Of a stretch of DNA of 64,000 nucleotides, positions 44,701 through 54,254 are shown piece by piece. The notes under the pieces are model-generated. The model searched no databases. It was not told the origin of the DNA and saw only the letters and a list, made by a program, of their open reading frames with translations. A program made the position numbers and the translations under genes. The stretch is from the NCBI RefSeq assembly GCF_002160765.1, contig NZ_NFLF01000008.1:62001-126000 (forward strand), given 5' to 3'. This DNA is from Lachnoclostridium sp. An138. GTDB taxonomy: Bacteria; Bacillota; Clostridia; Lachnospirales; Lachnospiraceae. How positions within the stretch are numbered: the stretch's first letter is position 1; each line of letters opens with the position of its first letter.

Positions 44701-45209
44701 AGGCCTTTGAGGCCAAGATTCAGGAGGAATATATGGAGCTCGACGCGGTGCAGAGCGTGACTTTTATCAGCGGCACGGCGGAGACGGTGTACGATATGCT
44801 GGATACGATGAACGTGGTGATCGCGGTGCTGGTGATTTCCGCGGGAATGCTGGCCTTCATTGTACTGTACAACCTGAACAATATCAACATCAGCGAGAGA
44901 AAAAGGGAGCTTGCGACGCTGAAGGTGCTGGGGTTCTTCGATGGCGAAGTGTCGGCTTATGTCAATCGTGAGAATATTATGCTGACCGTGATCGGGACGG
45001 CTGTGGGACTGCTCATGGGAGTGGCCCTTCACAGATATGTGATGACCACGGTGGAGACGGATACACTGATGTTTGGCCGGGTGATTCGGCCCCACAGCTT
45101 TATCTTCAGCATCCTTCTGACATTTGCCTTTTCCATCATTGTAAATGGCATGCAGTATTTTAAGCTCCGGAAGATTGATATGGTAGAGTCACTGAAAAGT
45201 GTAGAATAG
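41733..45209 (+). CDS. Giant FtsX-type ABC permease with long coiled coil
   Basis: 1158 residues. Membrane helix near 20-40 (NRFLSILFITVLGVAFFSG), extracytoplasmic MacB-PCD-like part to about 245, then a coiled coil of about 345 residues (250-595) with repeats such as DGRAELEDA and ELADAEQQL, broken near the middle by QIAGIEALPPEQRPEG, which suggests a hairpin that folds back. FtsX helices follow (about 625-760), a second extracytoplasmic part and the last FtsX block (about 1030-1158, ISERKRELATLKVLGFFDGE). Such permeases couple ATP hydrolysis to mechanical work or to extrusion across the envelope; the cargo is unknown. The repeats are also visible at DNA level (about 42590-42660 and 43330-43400). 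Confidence 0.88.
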   Translation: MKKKALRKEFYMEVRKTLNRFLSILFITVLGVAFFSGIRATQPDMELSADTYYDEGRLMDISVQGALGMTEEDAQSIAAIEGVEEVMPYYSMDMFGTVEKEQFNLQVMSVPDTINLLAVTEGRMPETENECVVDNQLLEDGSFQIGDTVTLRSATDTDTEDILSVTEFTVVGAVKSPYYLSLERGTTSIGNGTLNGFLVIPESAFSMDYYTQICVRVAGAAELNCYGDEYENLVDTVADRIEAIADERCEIRYAEVQEEGQQEIADAEAEIADAEAELADAAQELEDGRAELEDAKQELADGRAELEDGEAEFAEKEQEYLDARQQTSDGWEQADRGRREIIYAERQLESGWEQYEAGKKQIEDGYAALEPYEEQYAQLESSESQLQSGIEQVQTGLGQVQSGMEEVQALLDQIAGIEALPPEQRPEGSEELLQQKEALETQLAELQTQQGELETQLSELETQLTACQEGMAQLGPVIEETKAQLEAGEQELAASKEQLDAAQAEIDAANGKISESVEQLSDAEDELADAEQQLADGRAELEDARQEIVDGEQEIADAEEELIDGEAEYADAKAEADEEIADARQQIADAEEELADMEVPEWYVLDRNYIASYVDYGQNAERIGAIGRVFPVIFFLVAALVCLTTMTRMVEEERTQIGTLKALGYGRGSIAAKYILYALISSLLGSLIGLVAGQKFLPMVIMVAYQILYPDLTYTLTPLNFQYSVMATAAAVLCTAGAAWAACYKELFSVPAELMRPAAPKAGKRVFLERVTFLWKRLNFSQKSSVRNLVRYKKRFFMTVFGIGGCTALLIMGFGLKDSVSYLGEGQFEKIFVYDASIGFDAEADVQSEFFDMAASDDRITDSMEMLETAVDVEKDGGENGQKSAYLIVPSDEEKLDSYILLQDRKSGESYELDGSGIIISEKLATLLDVSEGDTVILTEDEKHVEAVVEHITENYFMHYIYMSKELYEKLYGNEPEWNMLFVNTTQTDEAFEAKIQEEYMELDAVQSVTFISGTAETVYDMLDTMNVVIAVLVISAGMLAFIVLYNLNNINISERKRELATLKVLGFFDGEVSAYVNRENIMLTVIGTAVGLLMGVALHRYVMTTVETDTLMFGRVIRPHSFIFSILLTFAFSIIVNGMQYFKLRKIDMVESLKSVE

Positions 45210-45213
45210 GCAG

Positions 45214-45238
45214 AGAGCAGGAGTTATCCTGCTTCTTT
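45214..45238 (+). terminator. Small terminator between the ABC permease and addB
   Basis: AGCAGGA (45216-45222), loop GTTA, TCCTGCT (45227-45233), then TCTTTG. Short stem and a modest T-run. Confidence 0.5.
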
Positions 45239-45279
45239 GCTGAATGCGGAACAAAAATCCGGAGATGAAGGAGAGAGAA

Positions 45280-48200
45280 ATGTCACTGCAGTTTATTTTT
45301 GGAAATTCGGGTTCAGGAAAATCCTATACACTGTACCGTCAGGTCATTGAAGATTCGAGGGAGCATCCGGATCAGAAGTTCCTGGTCATTGTGCCGGAGC
45401 AGTTTACCATGCAGACTCAGAAGGAGCTGGTAAGCCTGCATCCGGACGGGGGCATTCTGAATATTGACGTCCTGAGCTTTCAGCGTCTGGCCTACCGTGT
45501 CTTTGAGGAGACAGGGACGCCGGTGGGCAAGGTGCTGGAGGAGACAGGCAAGAATCTGGTGCTCCGGAAAATCGCCCAGGAGCACCAGGGAGAGCTGAAG
45601 GTCTTAAGCGGCGGTCTGAAAAAGATGGGGTATATCAACGAAATCAAATCCCTGATTTCGGAGCTGACCCAGTATGCCGTATCGGAGGAAATGCTGGAGC
45701 GTTTTCTGGAGGAGAGCAAAGAGAGGCCCCATCTCTATTACAAGCTCTGTGATGTGCAGGTGCTTTATAAGGCTTTCCACGCGTATCTGGCCGATCAGTA
45801 TATTACGGCGGAGGAGCTTCTGGATGTGCTCTGCCAGACGGTGGAACGCTCGAAGAAGATTCAGGAGAGCGTGATTGTCCTGGACGGCTTCACAGGCTTT
45901 ACGCCGATTCAGAACAAGCTGATGCAGAAGCTGATGCAGTACGCGAAGAAGGTGATTGTGACGGTCACCATGGACGAAAGGGAGGACCCTTACCGCCTGG
46001 AAGGGGAGCATCAGCTTTTTTATATGAGCAAGAAGACGGTGACGACCCTGATGCGCCTGGCCGGGGAGGTGCAGGTGAAGGCGGAGCCGCCTGTTTTTGT
46101 GCGCCCTTCAGAAAAAAGCCGTTTTCGGGCAGGAAGCGCCCTTGCGTCTCTGGAACAGAACCTGTTCCGCCTGCGGCAGAAGCCATGGGTGAACAGCCGC
46201 AGGGCAGCAGGAGAGGGAGCTTCCGGGAAAGACGCCGCAGCGCCGGAAGGAGAACAGCAGGAGATCAGCCTTCATGTGCTGAAAAATCCGGAGGAGGAAG
46301 CTGCCTGGGCGGCTTCTCAGATCCGTGCCCTGGTAAGGGAAAAGGGGTATCATTACCGGGATTTTGCGCTGATCACCGGAGATATGGAAGCCTACAGCCC
46401 GGTTCTGGAGCGTGTGCTGGAGGATTACGAGATCCCCTGCTTTCTGGACAATAAGCGGAGCGTTCTGAAAAATCCCTTTGTGGAATTTATCCGGGCCGCC
46501 CTGGAGATTGTGGAGCAGGATTTTTCCTACGAAGCAGTGTTCCGCTATCTCCGAAGCGGTCTCTCCGGCATGGCGCATGAGGAGACGGATATTCTGGAAA
46601 ATTATGTGCTGGCGCTGGGAATCCGGGGCGCGAAAAAATGGGAAAACCGGTTTGTCCGGTCTTACCGGGGACTGAGCGAGGAGGAGCTGGAGCAGATCGA
46701 CGGGCTGCGCCAGCGTGTTTCGGACGCCCTGATTCCCTTTGCAAAGCTGCAGAGGAAGAAGCATGTGACAGTGCGCGAGCGGACGTTTGCCCTCTATGAG
46801 CTCATAGAAGGCCGGGGTGTCCAGGCCAGGCTCGCCGCTTTTGAGGAAAGATTCAAGAGAGAGGGCAGTCAGGTGCTGGCAAAGGAATACCATCAGATCT
46901 ACGGGATTATCATGGATCTCTTTGATAAGCTGGTGGATTTGCTGGGAGAGGAAGAACTGACCCTCCGAGAGTATGCGGAGATTCTGGACGCGGGCTTTGC
47001 GGAGGCCCGTGTGGGCGTGATTCCGCCCGGCGTCGATCAGGTCGTGGCGGGCGATATGGAGCGTACCCGTCTGAAGGATGTGAAGGTCCTGTTTTTCCTG
47101 GGCGTCAACGAAGGCAGCGTGCCGGGGACCACTTCCCGGGCGGGCCTGATCTCGGATATGGAAAGAGAGCAGCTCCGCCAGAAGGGGCTGGAGCTTGCGC
47201 CCACGGCCCGGGAACAGAGCTATATCCAGAGGTTTTATCTGTATCTGAACCTGACCAAGCCGTCAGAGCGGCTTTATGTGTCCTTCTGTCTGCTGGACGG
47301 CAGCGGAAAGACGCTGCGGCCCTCTTATCTTATCAACGTGCTGAGACGGATGTTTCCGGGGCTTTCTGTCCAGAGGGAGGAGAGAGAGCAGGAGGGAGAT
47401 TCTGCCCTGCGGGAAGAAAGCAGGGAGGAGCTGTCCCGGATTCTGCCCCAGACCCGGAAGGAAGGCATCCGGCTTCTGACCCGGGGGCTGCAGGGATACC
47501 GGGAGGGAGAACGGGACGCCCGCTTCTATGAGCTTTACCGCTGGTACGCAGCCCGGGAACCCTATGAAAAAAAGCTCTCCCAGCTTGTGGACGCCGCGTT
47601 TTCCGTCCACAGGGACAGCCGTCTGGGAAAGGCGGTGGCCCATGCCCTGTACGGGACAGTGCTGGAAAACAGCGTCACGAGGCTGGAGCAGTACGCCGCC
47701 TGCGCCTACGCGCATTTTCTGATGTACGGCCTGCGTCTGAAGGAACGGGAGCAGTATGAATTCAATCCGGTGGACATGGGAACGGTGTTTCACGAGACGC
47801 TGGAGGCCTTTTCCCGCCGTCTGGAGGAAAGTGAGTATGACTGGAAGACGCTTCCCAGAGAGGTGGCGGACCGCTGGGTGGAGGAGTGTCTGGACCGTCT
47901 GACCGTGGATTATGGAAATACGGTTCTGAACAGCACGGCCCGAAACGCGTACATGGTCCGGCGGATGAAACGGATTCTGAAACGGACGGTCTGGGCGCTG
48001 GGCGAACAGATCCGGAAGGGACTGTTTACACCGGAAAATTATGAGATTTCCTTTTCCAGCGTGTCGGATCTGGAGGCGGTCAATATCGAGCTTTCTCCGG
48101 AGGAAAAGCTGCGGCTCCGGGGCCGGATCGACCGGGTGGATACCTGTGAGGACGAAAACCACGTCTACGTGAAGGTCATAGACTACAAATCCGGCAATAC

Positions 48201-48798
48201 CTCTTTTCAGCTTCTGTCCTTCTACCATGGCCTGCAGCTTCAGCTGGTGGTCTACCTGAACGCGGCCATGGAGCTGATGCGGCAGGAGCATCCGGGGAAA
48301 GATGTGGTTCCGGCGGGAGTGCTTTATTACCAGATTCAGGACCCGGTACTGGATGCGGAGGAAGAGTTGGAAGAGCATGAGGCCTCCCAGCGGATGCTGG
48401 AGAAGCTGAAGCCCGGCGGACTTGTAAACGCGGACCCGGAGGTGATCCGGCTGCTGGATCAGAGTATGCCCGGAAAATCCTCGGTCCTGCCCCTTTCCTG
48501 CAACAAGGACGGCTCCTTAAGGGCCGGTTCTCCTGTGGCCACGAAGGAGCAGTTCGCGCAGCTGACTTCTTATGTAAACCGGAAGATTCAGCAGATCGGC
48601 TCCGAGATGCTGGAGGGGCGGATGGATGTGGCGCCCTATGAGCTGAAGGGAAAGACGGCCTGTGATTTCTGCGCTTACCGGGGCGTATGCGGGCTGGACG
48701 CCAGGACGAAGGGCTTCCATGTGCGGCGGCTCCCTGTGTTTGACGATAAGGAGATCTGGAGAAGGATCGGGGAAGAAAATCCGGAAGGAGAAGCATAG
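45280..48798 (+). CDS. addB: ATP-dependent helicase/nuclease subunit B
   Basis: 1172 residues. N-terminal Walker A GNSGSGKSYT, VPEQFTMQTQKELV, and the C-terminal RecB-type nuclease GRIDRVDTC...VIDYKSG. The iron-sulfur cysteines are Cys808, Cys1128, Cys1131 and Cys1137, with the CX2CX5C spacing expected of AddB. With AddA it processes double-strand breaks for recombination. The ATG at 45280 is preceded by GAAGGAG; an in-frame ATG at 45244 adds twelve non-family residues. addA starts immediately after its stop. Confidence 0.96.
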   Translation: MSLQFIFGNSGSGKSYTLYRQVIEDSREHPDQKFLVIVPEQFTMQTQKELVSLHPDGGILNIDVLSFQRLAYRVFEETGTPVGKVLEETGKNLVLRKIAQEHQGELKVLSGGLKKMGYINEIKSLISELTQYAVSEEMLERFLEESKERPHLYYKLCDVQVLYKAFHAYLADQYITAEELLDVLCQTVERSKKIQESVIVLDGFTGFTPIQNKLMQKLMQYAKKVIVTVTMDEREDPYRLEGEHQLFYMSKKTVTTLMRLAGEVQVKAEPPVFVRPSEKSRFRAGSALASLEQNLFRLRQKPWVNSRRAAGEGASGKDAAAPEGEQQEISLHVLKNPEEEAAWAASQIRALVREKGYHYRDFALITGDMEAYSPVLERVLEDYEIPCFLDNKRSVLKNPFVEFIRAALEIVEQDFSYEAVFRYLRSGLSGMAHEETDILENYVLALGIRGAKKWENRFVRSYRGLSEEELEQIDGLRQRVSDALIPFAKLQRKKHVTVRERTFALYELIEGRGVQARLAAFEERFKREGSQVLAKEYHQIYGIIMDLFDKLVDLLGEEELTLREYAEILDAGFAEARVGVIPPGVDQVVAGDMERTRLKDVKVLFFLGVNEGSVPGTTSRAGLISDMEREQLRQKGLELAPTAREQSYIQRFYLYLNLTKPSERLYVSFCLLDGSGKTLRPSYLINVLRRMFPGLSVQREEREQEGDSALREESREELSRILPQTRKEGIRLLTRGLQGYREGERDARFYELYRWYAAREPYEKKLSQLVDAAFSVHRDSRLGKAVAHALYGTVLENSVTRLEQYAACAYAHFLMYGLRLKEREQYEFNPVDMGTVFHETLEAFSRRLEESEYDWKTLPREVADRWVEECLDRLTVDYGNTVLNSTARNAYMVRRMKRILKRTVWALGEQIRKGLFTPENYEISFSSVSDLEAVNIELSPEEKLRLRGRIDRVDTCEDENHVYVKVIDYKSGNTSFQLLSFYHGLQLQLVVYLNAAMELMRQEHPGKDVVPAGVLYYQIQDPVLDAEEELEEHEASQRMLEKLKPGGLVNADPEVIRLLDQSMPGKSSVLPLSCNKDGSLRAGSPVATKEQFAQLTSYVNRKIQQIGSEMLEGRMDVAPYELKGKTACDFCAYRGVCGLDARTKGFHVRRLPVFDDKEIWRRIGEENPEGEA

Positions 48799-51700
48799 AT
48801 GGGCATGACATGGACAGAGGAACAGAAAAAAGTCATTGACGTCAGAAATAAAAACGTGCTGGTGTCTGCTGCGGCAGGTTCCGGAAAGACGGCGGTCCTT
48901 GTGGAACGGATTCTCTCTATCGTGTGCGGAGATATGGAGGGGGAAGATCCGGTGGATGTGGACCGCCTTCTGGTGGTGACCTTTACAAAGGCTGCGGCGG
49001 CAGAGATGCGGGAGCGCGTGGGCCTGGCGCTGGAACGGCGGCTGGAGGCAGATCCGGAAAACGAACATCTGCAGAAACAGCAGACGCTGATTCACAACGC
49101 CCAGATTACCACCATCGACAGCTTCTGCCAGTATGTGATCCGCAATTATTTTCATCAGATTGATCTGGACCCGTCTTTCCGCATCGGAGACGAGGGAGAG
49201 CTGAAGCTTCTGAAGGGGGATGTGGTCCGGGAGCTTCTGGAGGATCACTACGCAGAGGAGGACCCGGAAGAGGCCGCCAGATTTACGGAATTTGTGGAAG
49301 CCTATGCCACAGGGAAAAGCGACGCGGGGCTGGAGACGCTGATCCTGCAGCTCTACGAGGCCGCCATCAGCTACCCGTATCCGAAACGCTGGCTTTCCCA
49401 GTGTATGGACGCTTACCGGGATGTGAGCCCTGAAGCTCTGGAAAAGAGCAGCTGGATGGAATATCTTCTTACGCTGGCCGGGCAGACCTTTTCGGATCTG
49501 AAAGAGGAGCTTCAGGAAATGCGGGAATTCTGCAGAACTTCCGGTGGTCCCTATATGTATGAGGATGCAATCCGCTCGGATCTGGAACAGGCGGAAACTT
49601 TGGCCTCCTGCAGAACCTACGAGGAGATAAGGCTTGGGCTCTCCGGGCTTTCCTTTGCGCGCCTGTCGCCGAAAAAGGACGAAAGCGTGGACGAGGAGAA
49701 AAAGAACCAGGTCAAGGCCTTCCGGGAGGGCATGAAGAAGAGCCTGAAGGATCTGAAGGAAAAGTATTTTTCCCTGCCTCTGGCAGCGGCGGCAGAGGTG
49801 CTTGCAAAGGCGGCTCCCGCCACGGAAGAGCTGCTGCGGCTGGCCGGGGAGTTCGCGGACCGTTATCAGGAGAAAAAGCGCCTGAAGAATCTGGCGGATT
49901 TTCCGGACCTGGAGCATCTGGCCCTGGAGATTCTGGTGGAGGACGTGCAGGTTTCCGCCGGAGAAGCCGGGCAGGAGCAGAAAGGCGGAACCCGGGAGAT
50001 GAAGCTTGTCGTGACGGACGCGGCCAGGGAGCTGGCCGGGCGCTATGTGCAGATCATGATTGACGAGTATCAGGACAGCAATCTGATACAGGAGATTATC
50101 TTAAACAGCGTAGCCCGGGGACAGGGCGTGCCCAATGTCTTTATGGTAGGCGATGTGAAGCAGAGCATCTATCGTTTCCGCCTGGCCAGGCCGGAGCTTT
50201 TCATGGAGAAATACCACAGCTATCCCCAGACAGACGGGGCTTCGGAAATCCGGATTGATCTTCACAAAAATTTCCGCAGCCGGAGAGAGGTGCTGGACGG
50301 GACCAACAGCGTCTTTGCCAGGCTGATGACGGAGGCCGTGGGCGGAATCCGCTACGACAGCGCCGCGGCCCTGTATCTGGGAGCAGAGATGCCTGAGCCG
50401 GAGGAAGAAGCCGGAGAGACTGAAGGCGCAGCAGAAGCCGCCGCCGTCTCCCCGTGGACTGCGGGAACTTTCCGGGACGGCCTGAAGATGAACACGCCGG
50501 AGCTGCTCCTGCTGGATACGGATATGCCGGAAGAAGGCGGAGAAGAAAGGGAGGCGGAGCTCACAGGAAGAGAGCTGGAAGCCCACGCCGCGGCGGACTG
50601 CATCCGGGAGCTGATGGAGAGAGAAAAGGTCTGGGATCGGGACGCGGGAGCGTTCCGTCCGGTGCGGTACGGGGATATTGTGATCCTGCTCCGCAGCCTG
50701 ACCGGATGGGGAGAGGAGTATGCCCGGGTGCTGACGGCAGAGGGCATTCCGGCCCATACGGAATCGAGAACGGGGTATTTTACGACCATAGAGATACAGA
50801 CTCTGCTGAATCTGCTGCGGGTGGTGGACAATCCGCGCCAGGATATTCCTCTGGCGGCGGTGCTCAAATCCATGATCGGCGGTTTTTCGGATCTGGATCT
50901 GGCGCAGATTCGGAGTGCGTTTCCGGAAAAGGCCTTTTATGAGAGCTGCATGCGCTACCGGGAGGAAGGAGAAGACGCGGCCTTAAGGGAGCGCCTGGCA
51001 AAATTCTGGGAGCGCCTCCGGGGATACCGGGAGCGCGCGGAATTTCTGGCGATCCATGAGCTCATCGAGGAGCTTCTCGAAGACACCGGATACGGCGACT
51101 ATCTGGCCGCCCAGCCGGGCGGCCGCCAGCGGCAGGCCAATGTGCGGATGCTGATTCAGCGGGCGCTGGCCTTTGAGAAGACCAGCTACCGGGGACTGTT
51201 CCATTTTGTGCGGTATATAGAACAGCTTCAGAGCTACAATGAGGATTTCGGAGAAGCGGGCATACTGGGAGAAAATGAAGACGCAGTCCGGATTATGACG
51301 ATTCATAAGAGCAAGGGACTGGAGTTCCCGGTGGTGCTTGTGGCAGGCCTGGGAAAAAGCTTTAACCGTCAGGACACGAGAAGCCGGGTGGTGATCCACC
51401 CGGATCTGGGAGTCGGCGTCGACTGGGTGGACCCGAAAAAGAGGACGAAGACCGCCACTCTGCCCAAACGGATTCTGCAGAAAGCGCTGGATCTGGAAAT
51501 GCTGGGCGAAGAGCTCCGGGTTCTGTATGTGGCTCTTACGAGGGCGAAGGAAAAGCTGATTCTTCTGGGAAGCGCCGCGGGACTGGACCAGAAGCTGCAG
51601 AAATTTCAGGCGGAAGGGAGGAGAGAGGTCCTTTCCTTCCGGGCCATTTCTTCGGCAGGCACGTATCTGGACTGGATTCTGCCCTCGGCAGCAGTACCGG

Positions 51701-52602
51701 AGGATTCCCCGTTTGCGGTGGCAAAAGTGACACCGGGAGAGCAGGCCGGAAGGGCTTTGGGCCGGCAGATTCTGATGGAAGAAGAAAAGGAAATTTTCTC
51801 CCACCCGGAGAACCTTCCCGGTTCCGATCCGGCTTATGCAAAAGCGCTGGAGGAACGGCTTTCCTATGTCTATCCCTATGAGGAGGCGGTCAGCCTCCGG
51901 GGAAAGTTGAGCGTGTCGGAGCTGAAAAGGGCCGGTCAGACGGAAGAGGAGGACGAGGATACGCTTCTTTATCCGGAAGAGGAAATCGTGCCCTATATTC
52001 CGCGGTTTATGCAGGATACGGAGCCCGTCAGCGGAGCGGCCCGGGGAACTGCTTACCACCGGGCGCTGGAATGTCTGGATTTCTCCGGCCTCTATCATTC
52101 TGAGCGGGTGAAGGAGGAGCTGGCGCGTCTGGTGGAAGAAGGCAGGATGACGAAGGAACAGGCAGACGCAGTGCGGCCTTATGATATCTATGCGTTTGCA
52201 AAATCAGATCTTGCGAAACGGATGACGGCGGCACGGGCAAGGCAGGCCTTTCACGCAGAACAGCCTTTCGTAATCCGTATGCCTGCAAACGAACTTGAGA
52301 TCGGCTGTGAGAGCGAAGAGCCGGTATTGATTCAGGGAATCATTGACGCCTTCTTTTATGAGAAAAATGAAAAGGGCGAAGAGGAAATCGTCGTCGTGGA
52401 TTACAAGACAGATTATGTGAAGAGCGGCCGAGAGCTTCTGGAAAAATATAAAAAACAGCTGGATTACTATGAGATCGCGCTGAAGCGGCTGACCGGAAAG
52501 CGGGTGAAGGAAAAGGTGATTTATTCCTTCTGCCTGAAAAGCGAGATTCCGGTGGAGAAGATGCAGGAGGACAGGAAGCAGGGACATGGAGCTGGTGATT
52601 GA
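48799..52602 (+). CDS. addA: ATP-dependent helicase/nuclease subunit A
   Basis: 1267 residues. UvrD-like helicase: Walker A SAAAGSGKTAVLVERI (about 20-35), TFTKAAAAEMRERV, TTIDSFCQ, Walker B IMIDEYQDSN, VGDVKQSIYRFR, MTIHKSKGLEFPVV and VLYVALTRAKEKL. C-terminal RecB-like nuclease: GAARGTAYHRALE and IQGIIDAFFY...VVDYKTDY. The SD AAGGAG lies 10 nt before the first ATG (48799) and 16 nt before the second (48805), so the first is chosen. Confidence 0.97.
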   Translation: MGMTWTEEQKKVIDVRNKNVLVSAAAGSGKTAVLVERILSIVCGDMEGEDPVDVDRLLVVTFTKAAAAEMRERVGLALERRLEADPENEHLQKQQTLIHNAQITTIDSFCQYVIRNYFHQIDLDPSFRIGDEGELKLLKGDVVRELLEDHYAEEDPEEAARFTEFVEAYATGKSDAGLETLILQLYEAAISYPYPKRWLSQCMDAYRDVSPEALEKSSWMEYLLTLAGQTFSDLKEELQEMREFCRTSGGPYMYEDAIRSDLEQAETLASCRTYEEIRLGLSGLSFARLSPKKDESVDEEKKNQVKAFREGMKKSLKDLKEKYFSLPLAAAAEVLAKAAPATEELLRLAGEFADRYQEKKRLKNLADFPDLEHLALEILVEDVQVSAGEAGQEQKGGTREMKLVVTDAARELAGRYVQIMIDEYQDSNLIQEIILNSVARGQGVPNVFMVGDVKQSIYRFRLARPELFMEKYHSYPQTDGASEIRIDLHKNFRSRREVLDGTNSVFARLMTEAVGGIRYDSAAALYLGAEMPEPEEEAGETEGAAEAAAVSPWTAGTFRDGLKMNTPELLLLDTDMPEEGGEEREAELTGRELEAHAAADCIRELMEREKVWDRDAGAFRPVRYGDIVILLRSLTGWGEEYARVLTAEGIPAHTESRTGYFTTIEIQTLLNLLRVVDNPRQDIPLAAVLKSMIGGFSDLDLAQIRSAFPEKAFYESCMRYREEGEDAALRERLAKFWERLRGYRERAEFLAIHELIEELLEDTGYGDYLAAQPGGRQRQANVRMLIQRALAFEKTSYRGLFHFVRYIEQLQSYNEDFGEAGILGENEDAVRIMTIHKSKGLEFPVVLVAGLGKSFNRQDTRSRVVIHPDLGVGVDWVDPKKRTKTATLPKRILQKALDLEMLGEELRVLYVALTRAKEKLILLGSAAGLDQKLQKFQAEGRREVLSFRAISSAGTYLDWILPSAAVPEDSPFAVAKVTPGEQAGRALGRQILMEEEKEIFSHPENLPGSDPAYAKALEERLSYVYPYEEAVSLRGKLSVSELKRAGQTEEEDEDTLLYPEEEIVPYIPRFMQDTEPVSGAARGTAYHRALECLDFSGLYHSERVKEELARLVEEGRMTKEQADAVRPYDIYAFAKSDLAKRMTAARARQAFHAEQPFVIRMPANELEIGCESEEPVLIQGIIDAFFYEKNEKGEEEIVVVDYKTDYVKSGRELLEKYKKQLDYYEIALKRLTGKRVKEKVIYSFCLKSEIPVEKMQEDRKQGHGAGD

Positions 52603-53155
52603 CGGAATTCCGGTGGAGGTAAACCGAAAGAAAATAAAGAACATGTATCTGTATGTAAAGCCTCCGGAGGGCGCGGTCACGGTATCCGCGCCCATGCGGA
52701 TGCCCCGGCAGAACATCGAGCGTTTCGTCCGGGAGAAGAGAAGCTGGATCGAGAAGCGGCAGGAAAGATACAGAAAACAGTACGGCACAGAGAGCATGGA
52801 CAGCCCAGGCAGCAGGAACGGCAGCAGCCCGCAGATTCGGCCGCTGGACGAGAAGGACCGCGTTTTTCTGAGGGAGCAGATCGCAGAGCTTCTGCCGAAA
52901 TGGGAGGAAAGGACAGGGCTTCACTGTTCCTGCTGGCAGATCCGGGATATGAAGACCCGCTGGGGCACCTGCAATACCAGGACCGGAAAACTGTGGTTTG
53001 CCCTGATGCTGGCCCGGCAGCCCCGGGAGTGTGTGGAATATGTGGTGCTCCATGAGCTGGCCCATCTTTACGAGCCAAGCCACAACGCCAGGTTCAAGGC
53101 GTTTCTGGATCTGCACATGCCCGAGTGGAGAGAGATACGGAAGCAGATGCGGTGA
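52586..53155 (+). CDS. YgjP-like (DUF45) zinc metallopeptidase
   Basis: 189 residues. Metal site HELAHL with His156, Glu157 and His160, then EPSHNARFKAFLDLHMPEW. The preceding WQIRDMKTRWGTCN is the DUF45/YgjP signature. Probably a cytoplasmic minimal gluzincin; substrates unknown. It overlaps addA by 17 nt and so is likely cotranslated. Confidence 0.9.
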   Translation: MELVIDGIPVEVNRKKIKNMYLYVKPPEGAVTVSAPMRMPRQNIERFVREKRSWIEKRQERYRKQYGTESMDSPGSRNGSSPQIRPLDEKDRVFLREQIAELLPKWEERTGLHCSCWQIRDMKTRWGTCNTRTGKLWFALMLARQPRECVEYVVLHELAHLYEPSHNARFKAFLDLHMPEWREIRKQMR

Positions 53156-53224
53156 GAACAGCAAGAATGATAAAAAACTTCGGCTTCTGTTCTGCTATTC
53201 TGTACACAGGAAGGAGGAAATCCC

Positions 53225-54085
53225 ATGGAAAGCCGCAGACTTCAAAGCGTCCGGGCGGTCATTGATTTCATAGAAACGCATCTGGACGGCAGGCTGAATC
53301 TGGAACGGACAGCGGCGGCCGTCCATTATTCCAAATATCATCTGCACAGGACCTTTACGGCCGTGACAGGAATGACAATTCACGATTACGCAGTGCGGCG
53401 TCAGCTGACAGAAGGGGCCAGGCTCCTGGCGGAGTCGGACAGGCCGGTTCTGGAGATTGCCCTTTCCTGCGGCTATGAGAGCCAGCAGGCGTTTACGGCT
53501 GCCTTTAAGGAAATGTATAAGCTGCCTCCGGCGCGGTACAGGGCGCAGGGGGTATTTTATCCTCTGCAGCTTCCCCTTTGTCTGGAGGAGCAGGGGAATT
53601 TGGCAGAGCTTTCCGGTCAGCGCATCCGGCTTTCGAAGGAAACGGACATTCCGGCCTGGCTGGAGCTGGCGCGTCAGTGTGTGGACGGCTATCCCTGTCT
53701 GGATGAGAGGGATTATCTGCGGTGGCTGCGGAAAAGCATCCGAGAAGGGCAGGCCCTGATTCTGAAAAACGGGGATACGGTTCTGGGCGCTCTGGGGTTC
53801 TCCAGAGAGACGGGAAATATTGACTTTCTGGGGATTCCTCCCCAGCACCGGAAATGGGGAATCGCAGAGCTGTTCCTCCGTGAGCTTGCGGACCGGTATC
53901 TGCCCGGACGGGAAATCAGCATGACCACCTACCGGGAGCATGACAGGGCGGATACGGGCTGGCGCGCCGGTCTGAAAAGGCTGGGATTCGAAGAGCGGGA
54001 AAAGCTGGTGGAATTCGGCTATCCCACCCAGCGCTTTGTTCTCCCGGTCTGCGGTCTCCAAAGTGTCTGTGCCAAAGAAGCTTAG
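53225..54085 (+). CDS. AraC-type regulator fused to a GNAT-like acetyltransferase domain
   Basis: 286 residues. Residues about 5-105 are the two-HTH AraC domain (NLERTAAAVHYSKYHLHRTF and EIALSCGYESQQAFTAAFKE, ending PPARYR). Residues about 130-275 look like a GNAT domain (IRLSKETDIPAWLELARQ, ALILKNGDTVLGALGF, DFLGIPPQHRKWGIAELF, GLKRLGFEEREKLVEFGY). The acetyl-CoA loop is weak (QHRKWGIAE instead of QxxGxG). AraC proteins normally carry a ligand domain there, so this may be a sensor rather than an enzyme. GGAAGGAGG precedes the ATG. Confidence 0.8.
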   Translation: MESRRLQSVRAVIDFIETHLDGRLNLERTAAAVHYSKYHLHRTFTAVTGMTIHDYAVRRQLTEGARLLAESDRPVLEIALSCGYESQQAFTAAFKEMYKLPPARYRAQGVFYPLQLPLCLEEQGNLAELSGQRIRLSKETDIPAWLELARQCVDGYPCLDERDYLRWLRKSIREGQALILKNGDTVLGALGFSRETGNIDFLGIPPQHRKWGIAELFLRELADRYLPGREISMTTYREHDRADTGWRAGLKRLGFEEREKLVEFGYPTQRFVLPVCGLQSVCAKEA

Positions 54086-54254
54086 CGTCGGTGTACAGGG
54101 ACTCGGATTGCCCTTTGGCACATTGACGCCAGGGGTTCCAATGGCTCATAGATGAAGCATTTCCTCCTTCCCGCATCCCGGAGCAGGGGTGGCTGACAGA
54201 GAAAGAATGGTTCTGCCAGATGTCAGCCGGAAAAAGGACAGGAGGAAGTGAAAA

